From contig JAGWPU010000030.1 in the NCBI GenBank assembly GCA_028870355.1, positions 1 through 46,090 on the forward strand: a DNA stretch of 46,090 nucleotides, read 5' to 3'. Origin of the DNA: Gammaproteobacteria bacterium. Its GTDB lineage: Bacteria; Pseudomonadota; Gammaproteobacteria; Steroidobacterales; Steroidobacteraceae. The translations under genes and the position numbers were made by a program. Positions 26,871-39,955 of this stretch are shown piece after piece; the first letter of the stretch is position 1; each line of letters begins with the position of its first letter. The notes under the pieces are model-generated. The model did not search any database. It saw nothing but the letters and a program-made list of their open reading frames with translations, and had not been told where the DNA came from.

Positions 26871-27995
26871 CTAGGGCAGCGCCCCGCCCAGGTCCGCCCA
26901 GAGATCGTCGACGTGCTCGATGCCGACGCTCAAGCGCAGGAGCGACGGCGGCAGATGCTCCTGCCCGGGAATGCCCGCCCGGCGCTCGATCGTGGATTCG
27001 ACCGCCCCCAAGCTGGTCGCGTGCTGGATGAGCCGGACGCGCGAACACACCGCATCGGCCGCGGCGGCGCCACCGCGCACGTCGAACGAGACGATCGTCC
27101 CGTAGCCTAGCAACTGCGCCCGCGCGACCGCGTGGGTCGGATGCGAGGGGAGCCCGGGGTAGCGGGTGCGGACGACGCCCGGGTGCGCGTGCAGACGCTC
27201 GGCGAGGATCATCGCATTCGCCTGCGCCCGCTCGAGCCGCAGCGCCATCGTGCGGGCGCCGCGAACCGCGAGAAAGGACTCCAGGGCACCGGGCGTGGCC
27301 CCCTGCAGGTGCCGCGACTCACGAACGGCGGCGTACAGGTCATCACGCCGCACGCTGATCACGCCCGCGAGCAAGTCGGAGTGGCCGCCGATGAACTTGG
27401 TCGCGGACTGGAAGGACAGGTCGGCGCCGAGGTCGAGCGGTCGCTGGTTGAGCGACGTCGCGAAGGTGTTGTCGACCGCGAGGAGCGCGCCGGGCTTGCG
27501 GGGTGCCGCGCAGATCGCTCGCAGATCGGCCACCACCAGCAGCGGATTGGACGGTGATTCGAGCCACAGGAGATCCGACTGCGTCGCCGCCTGGATCCAC
27601 GCCCCGGTGTCGTCGGCCGGCAGGCGTCGGACGCTCCAGATGCCCTTGCGCCGCCCGGATTCGGCCAGTCCGGCGACGCCCTGATAGCAATCGTCCGGGA
27701 TCACGAGCTGAGATCCGGCCGGCAGTTGATCGAACACCGCCGCGGCGCCGGCCATGCCGGAGGCGAAGGCGACCGTTCGCCCGCCTTCGAGCGCGCCGAC
27801 GATTTCCTCCAGCGCTTCCCAGGTCGGCGTGCCGTCGTCCCGGGCATATGCCCGCCCGGCACCCAGGACGAAGTTCGACGCGGGGACGAGCGGCGCATTC
27901 AGCGGCGAGCCCGGCCGTCGATCGCGGCCCGCCGCGACCAGCCGCGACTCGAGCGACGCGAGTGCGTCGAGGTGCGGATCCTTTCGGGTGTTCAT
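26871..27995 (-). CDS. Cystathionine gamma-synthase-like PLP enzyme
   Basis: 374 residues of the Cys/Met-metabolism PLP family. Visible: NAPLVPASNFVLGAG, TVAFASGMAGAAAVFDQL (cofactor phosphate-binding loop), DLLWLESPSNPLL, the Asp in LLAVDNTFATSLNQRPLDLG, and Lys200 in SATKFIGGHSDLLAG. The closing LLRLSVGIEHVDDLWADL is usual for gamma-synthases and gamma-lyases. Whether it synthesises cystathionine or eliminates from Cys/Met/homocysteine cannot be decided. Start ATG 27995 has GGGTGG upstream; the frame is open to 28037. It converges on the second paralogous TBDR; the MetC-like gene stands at the other end of the same block. Confidence 0.85.
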   Translation of the reverse strand: MNTRKDPHLDALASLESRLVAAGRDRRPGSPLNAPLVPASNFVLGAGRAYARDDGTPTWEALEEIVGALEGGRTVAFASGMAGAAAVFDQLPAGSQLVIPDDCYQGVAGLAESGRRKGIWSVRRLPADDTGAWIQAATQSDLLWLESPSNPLLVVADLRAICAAPRKPGALLAVDNTFATSLNQRPLDLGADLSFQSATKFIGGHSDLLAGVISVRRDDLYAAVRESRHLQGATPGALESFLAVRGARTMALRLERAQANAMILAERLHAHPGVVRTRYPGLPSHPTHAVARAQLLGYGTIVSFDVRGGAAAADAVCSRVRLIQHATSLGAVESTIERRAGIPGQEHLPPSLLRLSVGIEHVDDLWADLGGALP

Positions 27996-28081
27996 CGCCA
28001 CCCATTGTAAGGCGTTCGGGTCGATCGGGATCGCCATCCGATCGGCGCCGGCGCACCGGTTCGCTCGAGGTGCGCGTCGCG

Positions 28082-29413
28082 CTATTCGTCGTCCTCGATC
28101 GGCGCGTCGGCAGCCGGCGGCTCGCGGCCGTCGTCGCCGGCGAATTCCGAGCGATCGAGGACCCGGCTCGCCTCGGTGGCCGGCAATTGCTCTACCACGC
28201 GCAGCTGGCGCTCGAGCGCGCGGGTCCTCACGCCGGTTTCATCGAGGCTTCGCGACGCCGCCGACAGCTGCTTCTTCACTTTCTCGAGGACGCCGCCGAA
28301 CTTGCCGAACTCGGTCTTCACGGCCCCGAGCACGCGCCACACGTCGGAGGCGCGCTGCTCGATCGCCAGCGTCTGGAACCCCATGCGCAGGCTGCTGAGG
28401 ACCGCCGTCAGGGTCGTCGGTCCGGCGACGACGACGCGATAGAGCTGCTGCAGGTCGTCGACCAGCGCAGGCTGGCGCAGGACCTCCGCGTACAGGCCCT
28501 CGGTCGCGAGGAACATGATCGCGAAATCGGTGGTATGGGGCGGACAGACGTATTTGTCGTTGATGTCCTTCGCCTCGGCCCGGACGCGGCGCGCGAGCGC
28601 GTCGGCCGCCGCCTGTACCGAGTTCGCGTCGGCCTTGTCGGCCGCATCCTGGAGCCGAAGGTAGTCCTCTTGCGGAAACTTCGAGTCGATCGGGAGCCAC
28701 ACGTGCGAATCCGGTTCGCCTTTCGACCCCGGGAGCCGAACCGCGTATTCGACCCGTTCGGTCGAGCCGGGCTTCACCGCGACGTTCCGGGCGAACTGGT
28801 CGACGGTCAGGACCTGCTCGAGCACGGCGCCGAGCTGGACCTCGGCCCAGGTCCCGCGCGCCTTGACGTTGGTGAGCACGCGCTTCAAGTCACCGACGCC
28901 GGTCGCGAGGGATTGCATCTCCCCGAGTCCCTTGTGGACGGCTTCCAGACGGTCGCTCACCAGTTTGAACGACTCGCCGAGGCGTTTCTCGAGCGTCTCG
29001 TGGAGCTTCTCGTCGACGGTCTTGCGCATCTCCTCGAGTTTCTTCTCGTTGCCCTCCTGCAGCTCCTTCACGCGGGCATCGAGCACCGCGCGGACCTGGT
29101 CCATCGCGACTCGACTGGATTCGGTCATCTCGCGAAGCTGGCGGGCCATGTTGCCGAGCTCGGTCTGCTGGGCGGTGGCCATCGCACTGATCGTCGCGAC
29201 GATCGTGTCGTTCATTCCCTTGAGGCTGCCGGCGATTTCCTCGCGAAGACCCTGCGCCGCGCCGCGGGACTCGTCGCGGCCCGCGCGCAATTCCTCGCGC
29301 ACCGCTCGGTCGATCCCGTCGAGTCCGCTGCGCGAACGAATCACCGCGACCAGCGCCAGCACCGCACCGAGCGCCGCGGCCAGCAGCGTCATCCACCGAA
29401 GCATTTCGCTCAT
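28082..29413 (-). CDS. rmuC: DNA recombination protein RmuC
   Basis: 443 residues. RmuC proteins limit recombination at inverted repeats and resemble a nuclease fold; mechanism unsettled. An N-terminal membrane anchor (MLRWMTLLAAALGAVLALVA) is followed by a long coiled coil (residues ~40-170), then the RmuC domain with TNVKARGTWAEVQLGAVLEQ, VWLPIDSKFPQEDYLRLQDA, PHTTDFAIMFLATEGLYAEV and VVAGPTTLTAVLSSLRMGFQ. The C-terminus is acidic (PADAPIEDDE-type). Full family length. 86 bases lie between it and the PLP gene downstream. Confidence 0.93.
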   Translation of the reverse strand: MSEMLRWMTLLAAALGAVLALVAVIRSRSGLDGIDRAVREELRAGRDESRGAAQGLREEIAGSLKGMNDTIVATISAMATAQQTELGNMARQLREMTESSRVAMDQVRAVLDARVKELQEGNEKKLEEMRKTVDEKLHETLEKRLGESFKLVSDRLEAVHKGLGEMQSLATGVGDLKRVLTNVKARGTWAEVQLGAVLEQVLTVDQFARNVAVKPGSTERVEYAVRLPGSKGEPDSHVWLPIDSKFPQEDYLRLQDAADKADANSVQAAADALARRVRAEAKDINDKYVCPPHTTDFAIMFLATEGLYAEVLRQPALVDDLQQLYRVVVAGPTTLTAVLSSLRMGFQTLAIEQRASDVWRVLGAVKTEFGKFGGVLEKVKKQLSAASRSLDETGVRTRALERQLRVVEQLPATEASRVLDRSEFAGDDGREPPAADAPIEDDE

Positions 29414-29557
29414 CGACCGACCTCGATCTCATGGGTTCGCACGATTTTCGCACCGATTCCTCGACCGTGCGCGATTCGTCCCGGCCAGTGCCCGGGTGCA
29501 CGCGCTCGCGGGGACGGTTAGGATCGGGTTTTCCCCATCATCCGCCCGAGGTACCCC

Positions 29558-30079
29558 ATGTCGTTCTCGCTCTACGCCGCCACGATCCCTTCCTATCGAC
29601 AGATCCTCGGCGCGGTCGCGGCGCTGGTACAGACGGCGGACGCGTTCTGCACCGAGAAAGGGCTGGCACCCGCCGAGATCATCGAGGCACGGCTCGCGCC
29701 CGACATGTTCCCGTTCGCCTACCAGGTGAAGTCGGTGGCCGTGCACTCGATCGGCGCGATCGAGGGCGTGCGCAAGGGCGCGTTCTCCCCCGACACGACG
29801 CCGCCGCCGGACCGCTTCGCGGCACTCCGGCAGCGGATCGAGGATGCGCTGGCCTCGCTCGAGGCGATCGACCCCGCGGAGATCGAGGGATTTCTCGGCC
29901 GGCCGATGTGCTTCGTGTTCGGCGAGCGCCGGATCGACTTCACCGCCGAGGAGTTCCTGCTGTCGTTCTCGCAGCCGAACTTCTACTTCCACGCGGCGAC
30001 CGCCTACGACATCCTGCGCTGGAAGGGGCTGCCGATCGGTAAGCGGGATTACATCGGCAAGTTGCGGATCAAGCGCTGA
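29558..30079 (+). CDS. DUF1993 family protein
   Basis: 173 residues, MSFSLYAATIPSYRQILGAV. Matches the DUF1993 family in length and in the blocks RLAPDMFPFAYQVKSVAVHS, FLLSFSQPNFYFHAATAYDI and LRWKGLPIGKRDYIG. The family is DinB-like helical, of unknown function, cytoplasmic. A GAGG sits 7 bases before the ATG, and a possible -10 (TAGGAT, ~29519-29524) is upstream. It is divergent from rmuC and convergent with the VOC gene. Confidence 0.88.
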   Translation: MSFSLYAATIPSYRQILGAVAALVQTADAFCTEKGLAPAEIIEARLAPDMFPFAYQVKSVAVHSIGAIEGVRKGAFSPDTTPPPDRFAALRQRIEDALASLEAIDPAEIEGFLGRPMCFVFGERRIDFTAEEFLLSFSQPNFYFHAATAYDILRWKGLPIGKRDYIGKLRIKR

Positions 30080-30089
30080 TCGGACCGGT

Positions 30090-30124
30090 CGAACCGCCTG
30101 CGCCGCAACGCGCAGCGCGGTTCG
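30090..30124. terminator. Hairpin between convergent genes
   Basis: CGAACCGC, then CTGCGC, pair with GCGCAG, then GCGGTTCG, with a one-base bulge and a short loop, between the DUF1993 and VOC stop codons. No U-tract on either strand. Confidence 0.45.
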
Positions 30125-30133
30125 CCGCGACGA

Positions 30134-30508
30134 TCAAAGCCGGTGCAACGCGCAGAGCTTGTGTCCGTCCGGATCGCGCAGATACGCAAGGTACAGGCGA
30201 CCCACGCTGCCTTCGCGCACACCCGGCGGATCCTCACAGGGCGTGCCGCCGGCCGCGATCCCGGCCGCGTGCCACGCATCCGCGTGCGCGGGCGACGCCG
30301 CAGCGAAGCCGATCGTCATCCCGTTGGCGCAGGTCGCGGGCTCGCCGTTGATCGGCTTCGTCACGGAGAACACGCCGGTCGGCGTTCGGTAGAAGATCCG
30401 GTGTCGATCGACCGTCGCCGGCGGCACGCCGAGCGTGCCCAGCAGCGCATCGTAGAAGGCCTTCGCGCGCTCGAGATCATTGGTACCGATCATGATGTGG
30501 GAGAACAT
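30134..30508 (-). CDS. VOC (glyoxalase/bleomycin resistance) family protein
   Basis: 124 residues, MFSHIMIGTNDLERAKAFYD. A single VOC module (beta-alpha-beta-beta-beta repeats): the first half carries a candidate metal-ligand His in FSHIMIG; the second half has TIGFAAASPAHADAWHAAGI and ends LYLAYLRDPDGHKLCALHRL. The usual second-half metal Glu is not obvious. Probably a metal-dependent isomerase, dioxygenase or sequestration protein of unknown substrate. AAAGGA lies just upstream, and a TATACT -10-like box (30541-30546) about 30 bases before the start. Confidence 0.85.
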   Translation of the reverse strand: MFSHIMIGTNDLERAKAFYDALLGTLGVPPATVDRHRIFYRTPTGVFSVTKPINGEPATCANGMTIGFAAASPAHADAWHAAGIAAGGTPCEDPPGVREGSVGRLYLAYLRDPDGHKLCALHRL

Positions 30509-30540
30509 CGAGGGTCCTTTGGTTCGTCAGTCGGGCCTCC

Positions 30541-30548
30541 AGTATAGA
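30541..30548. promoter_or_regulatory. Possible shared -10 region for divergent VOC and GNAT genes
   Basis: The sequence AGTATAGA reads TATACT on the minus strand (toward the VOC gene) and TATAGA on the plus strand (toward the GNAT gene). No convincing -35 boxes. Low confidence. Confidence 0.25.
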
Positions 30549-30628
30549 GATCCGCGAGGCGGATCGTTCGATTGGGTTGCCTCGGAGAGGATCGCGCATC
30601 AGACTTGCCGGATCGCTCGAGAGCGCCC

Positions 30629-31159
30629 ATGGACAGCACGACCGCGATCCGATCCGCGACGACCGCCGACGCACCGGCCATTGCGGCGATCTACGCGCAT
30701 CACGTGTCCCAGGGTACGGCCACCTTCGACACCGCGCCGCGCTCGCTCGCGGCGACGATCGCCAAGATCGATGAATGTCGCTCGCGACATTGGCCGTTCC
30801 TCGTCGCCGAGGGAGGCGACGAGATCGTGGGCTACGCGTACGCGACCCAATTCAGGGATCGACCGGCGTACGGGTTCGCGTGCGAGGACTCCATTTACGT
30901 CCACCCAAGCCACCTCAGCCGGGGTATCGGGACGCGATTATTGACCGCACTGGTGTCGGATGCGACGCGCGCCGGCTTTCGACAGATGATCGCGGTGATC
31001 GGGGGCGGCGAGCCCCGGTCGATCGCGTTGCATTCGAGGGTCGGGTTTCGACACGCCGGGCGGCTGCACGCGGTCGGACGCAAGTTCGGGCGATGGCTTG
31101 ATACGGTCTACTTGCAGATCGCGCTCGGCAGCGGGGATGCCGATCCCCCGCCGGACTGA
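30629..31159 (+). CDS. GNAT acetyltransferase, phosphinothricin acetyltransferase-like
   Basis: 176 residues. Transfers acetyl from acetyl-CoA to an amine. IRSATTADAPAIAAIYAHHV, TFDTAPRSLA and VGYAYATQFRDRPAYGFACE are typical of the PAT/YncA (methionine sulfoximine/phosphinothricin) branch. The acetyl-CoA loop is SIYVHPSHLSRGIGTRLLTA, followed by MIAVIGGGEPRSIALHSRVG and FRHAGRLHAVGRKFGRWLDT. The ATG at 30629 starts just before the homology; the frame is open to 30572. Its TGA overlaps the ATG of the next GNAT gene (TGATG), so the two are translationally coupled. Confidence 0.9.
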   Translation: MDSTTAIRSATTADAPAIAAIYAHHVSQGTATFDTAPRSLAATIAKIDECRSRHWPFLVAEGGDEIVGYAYATQFRDRPAYGFACEDSIYVHPSHLSRGIGTRLLTALVSDATRAGFRQMIAVIGGGEPRSIALHSRVGFRHAGRLHAVGRKFGRWLDTVYLQIALGSGDADPPPD

Positions 31160-31758
31160 TGGTTCAACCCGATCCCGAGGTGCACGATCCAATGACGACG
31201 ACCCTGCGATTCGCTCGAGTCAGCGAGGTGCCGCGGATCGAAACCGAGCGGCTCCGCCTGCGTGGCCACGGCGTCGATGATTTTGCGGACTGCGTGGCGA
31301 TGTGGTCGGATCCGCTGGTCGTGCGTTACACGATCAACGAGCCGTCGCCACCGCAACGCACTTGGCAGCGGTTGCTCGGTTATCGCGGACACTGGACCCT
31401 GCTGGGATTCGGGTATTGGGCGGTGGAGGAGAAAGCGTCCGGCCGATTCGTCGGTGAGATCGGATTTGCCGATTTCAAACGTCCGACGAATCCGTCGATC
31501 GAAGGGATGCCGGAAGTGGGTTGGGCGCTCGCCCCATGGGCTCACGGCAAAGGATATGCGACGGAAGCACTGCGAGCCGGCGTCGCATGGGGCGATGCGC
31601 GGTTCGAGTCGCTACCGACCGTTTGCATCATCCATCGAGACAATCGAGGTTCGTTCCGCGTGGCGGCGAAGCTCGGATACGGCGTCGTGCTGCGGTCGCC
31701 AACCGACCGAGATCCAACCGCCGTATTGCAGCGCCCGCCGGCATCGCGACCCCGATGA
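31159..31758 (+). CDS. GNAT acetyltransferase, RimJ/RimL-like
   Basis: 199 residues from the overlapping ATG (31159); ATG 31192 is an alternative. RimJ/L-type features: IETERLRLRGHGVDDFADCV, GFGYWAVEEKASGRFVGEIG, then the acetyl-CoA site VGWALAPWAHGKGYATEALR, and CIIHRDNRGSFRVAAKLGYG. Likely an N-terminal or small-molecule acetyltransferase; substrate unknown. Base composition is a little lower in GC than its neighbours. Convergent with a cupin gene 49 bases downstream. Confidence 0.9.
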   Translation: MVQPDPEVHDPMTTTLRFARVSEVPRIETERLRLRGHGVDDFADCVAMWSDPLVVRYTINEPSPPQRTWQRLLGYRGHWTLLGFGYWAVEEKASGRFVGEIGFADFKRPTNPSIEGMPEVGWALAPWAHGKGYATEALRAGVAWGDARFESLPTVCIIHRDNRGSFRVAAKLGYGVVLRSPTDRDPTAVLQRPPASRPR

Positions 31759-31807
31759 CCCGCTGCTACCGACGTACCTGCCGCGCGATCCCCTTTCGGC
31801 ACTGCGA

Positions 31808-32260
31808 TCAGTAGGGGCGGCCGTCCTTGTGCTGGTAGGAGCCCGCGCCGCGAATCCGAAGATCGATGTCCGGATAATCCACGTCGTCGGCGCCGGGCCG
31901 CCGCGAGCCGATCTCGAGGATCACCGCATCCGCGGACCCGCGGTTCTGCAGATGGTGAGCATCCGCGACGCCCGCCTTGAATCCCGCACAGTCCCCGGCG
32001 CGCAGAACTTCCTCGCCAGCGTCGGTCACCATCACCACCTCGCCTTCGAGCACGTACACGAATTCGTCTTCAGTCGCATGCCAGTGGCGCTGGCTCGACC
32101 ACTGGCCGGGCGGCAAACGCAGCAGATTGACCCCGAACTGCGTGAGTCCGGCGGCATCGCCGAGCCGCCAGCGCTTGCGGTCGCGGCACGGTTCATCGTA
32201 CGGCTTCGGATAGCCGCTCCCCACCCGCGTCAGCGCCGATTCGATCGAAATTCTCTTCAT
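31808..32260 (-). CDS. Cupin domain protein
   Basis: 150 residues, MKRISIESALTRVGSGYPKP. A single cupin: motif 1 is SSQRHWHATEDEFVYVLEGE (metal-type His and Glu), motif 2 is GDCAGFKAGVADAHHLQNRG, and it ends VDYPDIDLRIRGAGSYQHKD. Members of this group bind a metal and often a sugar or small acid; the role is unknown. GGAGG lies 4-5 bases before the ATG complementary to 32258-32260. The frame stays open far upstream, antisense to glmS, but this is coding shadow. Confidence 0.87.
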   Translation of the reverse strand: MKRISIESALTRVGSGYPKPYDEPCRDRKRWRLGDAAGLTQFGVNLLRLPPGQWSSQRHWHATEDEFVYVLEGEVVMVTDAGEEVLRAGDCAGFKAGVADAHHLQNRGSADAVILEIGSRRPGADDVDYPDIDLRIRGAGSYQHKDGRPY

Positions 32261-32319
32261 GAGACCTCCGGATGGGACGTTCGTGGCACCGAAGCGTCGA
32301 TGCGGTCTCGATCTTCGAT

Positions 32320-34155
32320 TTACTCGACCGTGACGCTCTTCGCGAGGTTTCGCGGCTGATCGACGTCGGTGCCTTTCAGGATCGCGACGTGGTACGCGAG
32401 CAGCTGCAACGGCACCGTGAACGCGACCGGCGCCTGCATCGCGCTCGAGGCGACCGGCATCTCGATTACCCGCAGCCCGTCGGCGCTCTCGATGTCGACC
32501 GCCGGGTCCGCGAACACGTAGAGCTCGCCGCCGCGCGCGCGGACTTCCTGCAGGTTCGACTTGAGCTTCTCGAGGAGATCGTTGTTCGGCGCCACGGCGA
32601 CGACCGGCATGTCCTCGTCGACCAGCGCGAGGGGACCGTGCTTGAGCTCCGCGGCCGCGTAGGCCTCGGCGTGGATGTAGGAGATCTCCTTGAGCTTCAG
32701 CGCGCCTTCCATCGCGATCGCATGCAGCGCGCCCCGGCCGAGGAACAGCGCGTGATGCTTGTCGACGAATCGCTCGGCGATCTGCCGGATCAGCGGGTCG
32801 AGCGCGAGCGTCTTCTCGACCAGCGTCGGCAGGTGCTCGATCTCGCCGACCCGCGCGGCCTCGTCGAAACCGGGTACGCGACGGTGCTTCGCGAGCGCAA
32901 TGGTCAACATCCCGAGCGCCGTGAGCTGGGTGGTGAATGCCTTCGTCGAGGCGACGCCGATCTCGGTGCCGGCGCGCGTCAGCATCACGAGCTGCGACTC
33001 GCGCACCATCGAGCTCTCGGGCACGTTGCAGATCGTCAGCGTGGAGAGATAGCCCGACTGGCGCGCGATTCGCAGCGCCGCGAGCGTGTCGGCGGTCTCG
33101 CCGGACTGGGAGATCGCGACGAACAGCGTGTCCGGCGTGACCACGGGGTTGCGGTATCGGTACTCGCTCGCGTATTCGATCCGCGCGGGGATCCGGCAAT
33201 AGTGCTCGATCAGGTAGCAGGCGGCGAGACCGGCGTGATAGCTCGTGCCGCAGGCCGCGAAGTGCACCGCGCGCACGCGGTCGAGGACCGCCGAGGCACC
33301 GGGCCCGAACGCGGCCTCGAGCAGGTGGTGAGCGGCGATCCGCCCTTCGAGCGTCTGGGCGATCGCGCGCGGCTGCTCGTGGATCTCCTTCTGCATGAAA
33401 TGCCGGTACGGTCCGCGCTCGACCGCATCCGCCGACAGCTCGCTCTCGCGGATCGCGCGGTGCACGACCTGGCCCGCGGCGTCGCGGATCGTGACCGAGC
33501 GGCGGCGCACTTCGGCGATCTCGCCCTCGTCGAGGAACTGGAAGCGCCGTGTCACGGGGAGCAGTGCGATCACGTCGGAGGCGACGAAGTTCTCGCCGAT
33601 CCCGAGCCCGATCACCACCGGGCAGCCCTGGCGCGCGACGACGATGCACCCGGGATCGGCCTCGGCGATCACGGCGAGCGCGAAGGCGCCCTGCAATTCG
33701 GCGACGGTCTTGCGTACGGCGGCGACGAGATCGCGCGTCGCACCGAGGTGGTGATGGATCCGATGCACGACGACTTCGGTGTCGGTATCCGACTGGAAGA
33801 CGTAGCCGAGCCCGGTCAACTCGCCGCGCAAGGCCTCGTGGTTCTCGATGATCCCGTTGTGCACGATCGCGATGCGGTCGGCCGAGACGTGCGGGTGCGC
33901 GTTGCGGGTCGAGGGCTCCCCGTGGGTCGCCCAGCGCGTGTGCGCGATTCCGGTCGGCCCGACGAGCGGCTCCCGGTCGAGCGCGTCCGCGAGCGTCTGG
34001 ACCTTGCCGACGCTGCGCACCCGGCCGAGCTTGCCGGCCGCATCGAGCACCGCGACCCCGGCCGAGTCGTAGCCTCGGTATTCGAGGCGGCGCAGGCCCT
34101 CGAGGAGGATCGGCACGACGTTGCGCTCAGCGACGACTCCGACGATTCCGCACAT
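32320..34155 (-). CDS. glmS: Glutamine-fructose-6-phosphate aminotransferase (isomerizing)
   Basis: 611 residues, full length. Makes glucosamine-6-phosphate from fructose-6-phosphate and glutamine, the first step to UDP-GlcNAc for peptidoglycan and LPS. The N-terminal glutaminase has the catalytic Cys directly after Met ([20 protein letters not shown]) and [18 protein letters not shown]. The two SIS domains follow ([29 protein letters not shown], then [20 protein letters not shown]), and the C-terminus is [11 protein letters not shown], as in the family. No glmU neighbour and no glmS ribozyme or obvious sRNA target seen upstream. The cupin gene follows after 59 bases. Confidence 0.97.
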   Translation of the reverse strand: MCGIVGVVAERNVVPILLEGLRRLEYRGYDSAGVAVLDAAGKLGRVRSVGKVQTLADALDREPLVGPTGIAHTRWATHGEPSTRNAHPHVSADRIAIVHNGIIENHEALRGELTGLGYVFQSDTDTEVVVHRIHHHLGATRDLVAAVRKTVAELQGAFALAVIAEADPGCIVVARQGCPVVIGLGIGENFVASDVIALLPVTRRFQFLDEGEIAEVRRRSVTIRDAAGQVVHRAIRESELSADAVERGPYRHFMQKEIHEQPRAIAQTLEGRIAAHHLLEAAFGPGASAVLDRVRAVHFAACGTSYHAGLAACYLIEHYCRIPARIEYASEYRYRNPVVTPDTLFVAISQSGETADTLAALRIARQSGYLSTLTICNVPESSMVRESQLVMLTRAGTEIGVASTKAFTTQLTALGMLTIALAKHRRVPGFDEAARVGEIEHLPTLVEKTLALDPLIRQIAERFVDKHHALFLGRGALHAIAMEGALKLKEISYIHAEAYAAAELKHGPLALVDEDMPVVAVAPNNDLLEKLKSNLQEVRARGGELYVFADPAVDIESADGLRVIEMPVASSAMQAPVAFTVPLQLLAYHVAILKGTDVDQPRNLAKSVTVE

Positions 34156-34301
34156 GCTGTGTCTACCCGCGACCGAGTGGCCGATCCATCGGCGAATTGT
34201 GCCCCAAGCGGCCCGGGATGTCCGCCACCGGGCTGGCGAAGCCGCGAAGCGCGTCGCAAATTCGGCGCGCGGGCGGGCGCTTCAACCCGCGAGCCGGCCC
34301 G

Positions 34302-38054
<3,753 letters not shown>

Positions 38055-38056
38055 GG

Positions 38057-38524
38057 TCAACCTCCGTGGGCGAGATCGGCGGCGGCGTCCTTGATCGCCG
38101 CGCGGATCTGGTTGTACGTGCCGCAGCGGCAGATGTTGCCCGCCATCGCGGCGTCGATGTCCGCATCGGTCGGCGCGGGCTTGCGCTCGAGCAGCGCGGT
38201 CGCGCTCATGATCTGTCCGGACTGGCAATAGCCGCACTGCGGAACGTCGAGCGCGAGCCAGGCCTGTTGTACCGCACGGCCCGCCGCGGTCGTGCCGACC
38301 GCTTCGATCGTCGTGACTTGCTTGCCCGCGGCGGCGCTGATCGGGATCGAGCAGGACCGTACCGGGACCCCGTCGAGGTGCACGGTACAGGCTCCGCACA
38401 GGGCTTCGCCGCAACCGAACTTGGTTCCGGTCATGTTCAGCGTATCGCGCAGCACCCACAGGAGCGGGGTGTCGGGGGTGACCTCGACGGAATGGGGTTT
38501 GCCGTTGACGTGCAAGGTATACAT
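38057..38524 (-). CDS. [2Fe-2S] subunit of the molybdenum hydroxylase
   Basis: 155 residues, [20 protein letters not shown]. IorA-like small subunit passing electrons from the Mo site. The N-terminal plant-type cluster is [20 protein letters not shown] plus Cys in VRSCSIPIS. The C-terminal helical cluster is [18 protein letters not shown] and [17 protein letters not shown]. No signal peptide, so it presumably leaves the cell with its Tat-exported partner. The ATG (38524) is preceded by CTGGAGA. First gene of the operon; the promoter should lie in 38525-38720, shared with the divergent EAL-HDOD gene, but I see no clear boxes. Confidence 0.93.
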   Translation of the reverse strand: MYTLHVNGKPHSVEVTPDTPLLWVLRDTLNMTGTKFGCGEALCGACTVHLDGVPVRSCSIPISAAAGKQVTTIEAVGTTAAGRAVQQAWLALDVPQCGYCQSGQIMSATALLERKPAPTDADIDAAMAGNICRCGTYNQIRAAIKDAAADLAHGG

Positions 38525-38720
38525 CGGGGGTCTCCAGGCAGCGGAACCGACGGCCGGCGGCCGCGGTCGACGTGGGAGGAATTTTAACATCCCGATTCGC
38601 CGCCGGCAGCAGCGTCGGAGCGCCCTGGGCCCCCGGAGGGTTCAGATTCGGCGCACCCGGCCGATCCGGTCGGTACGGCGAGCCGCCGTGATCGGCCGTT
38701 GCGCGTGGCACTAAGGAACC

Positions 38721-39917
38721 ATGGAACCCATTTTCGTCGGCCGGCAGCCGATCCTCGACCGCAAGGGCAAGCTCTACGGCTACGAACTGCTCCACCGGAC
38801 CGCGACGGAGCAGCCGGTCGGCGACGGCGATGCCGCCTCGTCGGAAATGCTGCTGAAGGCCGTCTGGGAGATCGGGATCCCGCAGGTGTCGGGCGCACAC
38901 CGCTCGTTCGTGAACATGACCCGCAATCTGCTGCTGTCACCGGGGCTCGACGCGCTGCCGCCCGCGGGCATCGTGCTCGAGATCCTCGAGAGCGTCGCGG
39001 TCGACGACGAACTGCTGCGCCGGGTGATGCGCCTGCGCAAGCGGCGGTTCGAGATCGCGCTGGACGATTTCGTGCATTCGGCCGAACGCGACCCGCTGGT
39101 CGATCTGGCGGACATCGTCAAGCTCGATTGCCTCGCGCACGAGGAGAGCGAGCTCGCGCGTCACGTCGAGCTCCTGAAGCGGCGCAACGTCCGCCTGCTC
39201 GCCGAGAAGGTCGAGACGCGCGAGATGCACGAGCGCACGCTGGCGCTAGGCTTCGACTATTTCCAGGGCTACTATTTCGCCAAGCCGCAGTTGCAGCAGG
39301 CGCAGCGCGTGTCGGCGAACAAGCTGGTGTTGCTCGAATTGCTGTCGCGGGTGAGCGATCCGGGCGTCTCGGTGAAGGAGCTGGCAGCGATCGTTCGCGG
39401 CGACGTGTGGATCAGCCTCACGGTGCTGCGCTGGGCGAACGGCTCGCTGCACGGGCTGCGATACGCGGTCGAGTCGGTGGAACGGGCGATCCTGGTGCTC
39501 GGCCTGCAGACGATCCGCAACTGGGTCGCGCTGCTCACCATGGCGAAGATGGGGACCGCGCCGAGCGAGCTCCTGAAGATGGTGCTCGTCCGGGCGCGCG
39601 CATGCGAGCTGATCGCGAATGAAGCGAAGCGGAGCGATTCGGCGAAGTACTTCACGGTGGGACTCCTCTCGGCGCTCGACGTGATCCTGCAGATCGACAT
39701 GGAACGGGCGCTGGAGCTCGTGCCGATCGCACAGGATCAGCGCGACGCGCTGCTGACCCGCGCCGGCGATCTCGGGGTCGCCTTGCAGAACGTGATCGAG
39801 CTCGAGTCCGGCGCCGCGTGCACGACGCGCTTCCGCGAGCTGCCGGACGCCGCGCTGCTGCGGTGCTATCTCAGCGCGCTCGCGTGGGCGGACAACCTGA
39901 GTCGAAGCGGCCTGTAA
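38721..39917 (+). CDS. EAL-HDOD domain signalling protein
   Basis: 398 residues. Residues ~1-200 are an EAL (c-di-GMP phosphodiesterase-like) domain: FVGRQPILDRKGKLYGYELL, FVNMTRNLLL, IVLEILESVAV, IALDDFVHSA, DIVKLDC, LLAEKVETREMH and FDYFQGYYFAKP. The signature EAL triplet is YELL; most metal/substrate acidic positions seem kept, so catalysis cannot be excluded. Residues ~205-395 are an HDOD domain (LVLLELLSRVSDPGVSVKEL, RWANGSLHGLRYAVESVERA, ILVLGLQTIRNWVALL). Such YuxH/CdgJ-like proteins control motility, adhesion or biofilm. AAGGA precedes the ATG. The patatin gene starts 38 bases downstream on the same strand. Confidence 0.93.
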   Translation: MEPIFVGRQPILDRKGKLYGYELLHRTATEQPVGDGDAASSEMLLKAVWEIGIPQVSGAHRSFVNMTRNLLLSPGLDALPPAGIVLEILESVAVDDELLRRVMRLRKRRFEIALDDFVHSAERDPLVDLADIVKLDCLAHEESELARHVELLKRRNVRLLAEKVETREMHERTLALGFDYFQGYYFAKPQLQQAQRVSANKLVLLELLSRVSDPGVSVKELAAIVRGDVWISLTVLRWANGSLHGLRYAVESVERAILVLGLQTIRNWVALLTMAKMGTAPSELLKMVLVRARACELIANEAKRSDSAKYFTVGLLSALDVILQIDMERALELVPIAQDQRDALLTRAGDLGVALQNVIELESGAACTTRFRELPDAALLRCYLSALAWADNLSRSGL

Positions 39918-39955
39918 GGCGCAGGGCTGCCGCGATGGCGGTCGGAGGGGCAACT

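Noticed and set aside
31808-33649. Long upstream extension of the cupin gene
   Set aside because: The extension is the shadow of glmS; the cupin has its own ATG with GGAGG at 32260.
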